A stretch of 7,293 bases of DNA, taken from an uncultured Thalassolituus sp. GTDB taxonomy: Bacteria > Pseudomonadota > Gammaproteobacteria > Pseudomonadales > Oceanobacteraceae. The notes beneath the pieces were generated by a model. That model had not been told where the DNA came from, made no database searches, and saw only the letters and a program-made list of their open reading frames with translations. A program made the translations under genes and the position numbers. The stretch's first letter is position 1, and the number at the start of each line of letters is the position of its first letter. The stretch spans positions 1 to 7,293 of the forward strand of contig CAJXIT010000172.1 of NCBI GenBank assembly GCA_913054055.1. The letters are read 5' to 3'. Shown here piece after piece: positions 6,371 to 7,293 of this stretch.

Positions 6371-6453
6371 CCTGCATAAACAGTGATGATGGCGTATACT
6401 TGTGGACAAAAATTTTAAAAGTGAATCAGTAAATATATGGTAGCAGTACGCTA
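6371..6453 (+). other. 83-base gap before the ABC ATPase gene
   Basis: An AT-rich gap with no terminator hairpin. TGGACA (6403-6408) resembles a -35 element, but no good -10 stands 16-18 bases later (TATATG at 6434 is 25 bases away). The ATPase most likely shares the operon transcript; an independent weak promoter is possible. The ribosome binding site before 6454 is poor (GGTAG, 6439-6443, is rather far). Confidence 0.4.
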
Positions 6454-7284
6454 ATGGGCAATATTCTAAGTGTCCGAGACCTGCATTGGTCAGCAAGCAG
6501 TACCGAGATATTATCGGATATCAATTTTGATATTCCCGAGGGTGCGTTTGTGGGTTTGATTGGCCCCAATGGCGCGGGTAAGTCATCGTTAATGCGCTGC
6601 CTATACGGTGTGAATAAACCGAATAAAGGCGAGATCAATCTTTATCAAGAAAACTTATTAACCTTGCCTGCCCGTGAACAAGCTAAAAAGATTGCGGTGA
6701 TTTTGCAAGAACATAGCAATCAAATGGGGTTGAATGTTTGGGATGTGGTGGCACAAGGCTTAACCCCTCATAAAGGTTTATTTGAGTGGACCAGTGCACA
6801 AGATTTACAGCGAATAAATAATGCCATTGATAAAATGGATTTGCATAATTTTAAGCAGCAGCCGTTTGAACAATTATCCGGTGGTGAAAAACAGCGCGTG
6901 ATGCTGGCCCGTGCCCATGTGCAAAACCCGCAACTCTTAATTATGGATGAACCTACCAATCATCTGGATGTGCATTATCAAATTGATATGTTAAACATGG
7001 TGAAACAAATGGGCATCAGTGTTTTAGCGTCCATTCACGATTTGAATTTGGCCGCGGCATTTTGTGATTATTTGTTGGTGATTGATCACGGAAAAATCGT
7101 TAAACAGGGTGTGCCAAAAGCCGTTCTAACAGAAGACCTAATCAGCGAAGTATTTCAAACCTGTGTGATGATTGATCAACACCCATTTTCTAATGCTGAT
7201 GTCCAGCAAGAAAAAATCCGCATTACCTATTCGTTTGATCCGTCTTCTCAATCCCATATAAATAAAGCAGGCCTTCATGAATAA
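6454..7284 (+). CDS. ABC transporter ATP-binding protein, FecE/BtuD/HmuV type
   Basis: A 276-residue cytoplasmic ATPase of the family that drives import of vitamin B12, heme and iron-siderophores together with a BtuC/FecCD-type permease. Visible motifs: Walker A GPNGAGKSS (37-45), Q-loop Gln85 (VILQEH), ABC signature LSGGEKQR (141-148), Walker B LLIMDEP (161-167), D-loop NHLD (169-172), and H-loop His195 in SIHDLNLAA. The C-terminal part (FCDYLLVIDHGKIVKQG, then VLTEDLISEVF) is typical of FecE/BtuD relatives. Length is normal for the group, with about 20 extra polar residues at the end. It follows the DUF2149 gene after 83 bases, and its last codons overlap the ATG of another gene (7277), which suggests that a permease or binding protein follows. 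The cobalamin riboswitch upstream points to a corrinoid cargo, while family similarity alone would allow heme or siderophore. Confidence 0.92.
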   Translation: MGNILSVRDLHWSASSTEILSDINFDIPEGAFVGLIGPNGAGKSSLMRCLYGVNKPNKGEINLYQENLLTLPAREQAKKIAVILQEHSNQMGLNVWDVVAQGLTPHKGLFEWTSAQDLQRINNAIDKMDLHNFKQQPFEQLSGGEKQRVMLARAHVQNPQLLIMDEPTNHLDVHYQIDMLNMVKQMGISVLASIHDLNLAAAFCDYLLVIDHGKIVKQGVPKAVLTEDLISEVFQTCVMIDQHPFSNADVQQEKIRITYSFDPSSQSHINKAGLHE

Positions 7285-7293
7285 ACTATTCAA
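7277..7293 (+). CDS. Start of a further operon gene, cut off by the window end
   Basis: ATG at 7277 opens a frame reading MNKLF up to the window edge, overlapping the ATPase gene by 8 bases in the same manner as the ExbB-like/DUF2149 pair. GCAGG at 7267-7271 may serve as ribosome binding site with a 5-base spacer. Too little is visible for identification; a BtuC/FecCD-type permease or a BtuF-type binding protein would be expected from context. Confidence 0.55.

Overview
The window looks like a piece of a gammaproteobacterial chromosome, possibly from a marine Oceanospirillales-type organism. This placement rests on general resemblance of the malic enzyme and on the moderate base composition, so it is tentative. 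All genes read on the + strand. No RNA genes, insertion sequences or CRISPR arrays are visible.

Layout. Positions 1-899 hold the 3' part of a short malic enzyme, closed by a strong intrinsic terminator (946-972). Positions 973-1310 are a regulatory region: a near-consensus promoter (TTGACC-17-TATAAC, 1004-1032), a cobalamin riboswitch (about 1041-1185), a following hairpin (1191-1218) and a U-rich leader. From 1311 runs an apparent operon: a CobN-like chelatase large subunit (1311-5594, interrupted by one in-frame TGA at 2475-2477), a small MotA/TolQ/ExbB-type membrane protein (5596-6039), a DUF2149 protein with an ExbD-like membrane segment (6032-6370), and, after an 83-base gap, a FecE/BtuD/HmuV-type ABC ATPase (6454-7284). 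The first codons of another gene (7277 onward) overlap the ATPase end.

How the parts may work together. The CobN-like protein starts with a signal peptide and ends with a polar Asn/Ser-rich linker, one membrane segment and a basic tail. It therefore looks like a periplasmic, inner-membrane-anchored relative of cobaltochelatase, not the cytoplasmic CobN of aerobic B12 synthesis. Its neighbours are an ExbB-like and an ExbD-like protein plus an ABC importer ATPase. As I recall, the same combination occurs in heme-uptake hmu loci of Bacteroidetes (HmuS with MotA/TolQ/ExbB and DUF2149 proteins and an ABC transporter). Here the module sits behind a cobalamin riboswitch, so I infer a proton-motive-force-driven system for handling a corrinoid or related tetrapyrrole in the periplasm, coupled to import.

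The oddest point is the TGA in the chelatase gene. The frame continues directly after it, the joined protein matches the whole family, and the downstream half alone would have neither a good ribosome binding site nor a signal peptide. It is a nonsense mutation, a sequence error, or a recoded stop; the sequence alone cannot decide between these.
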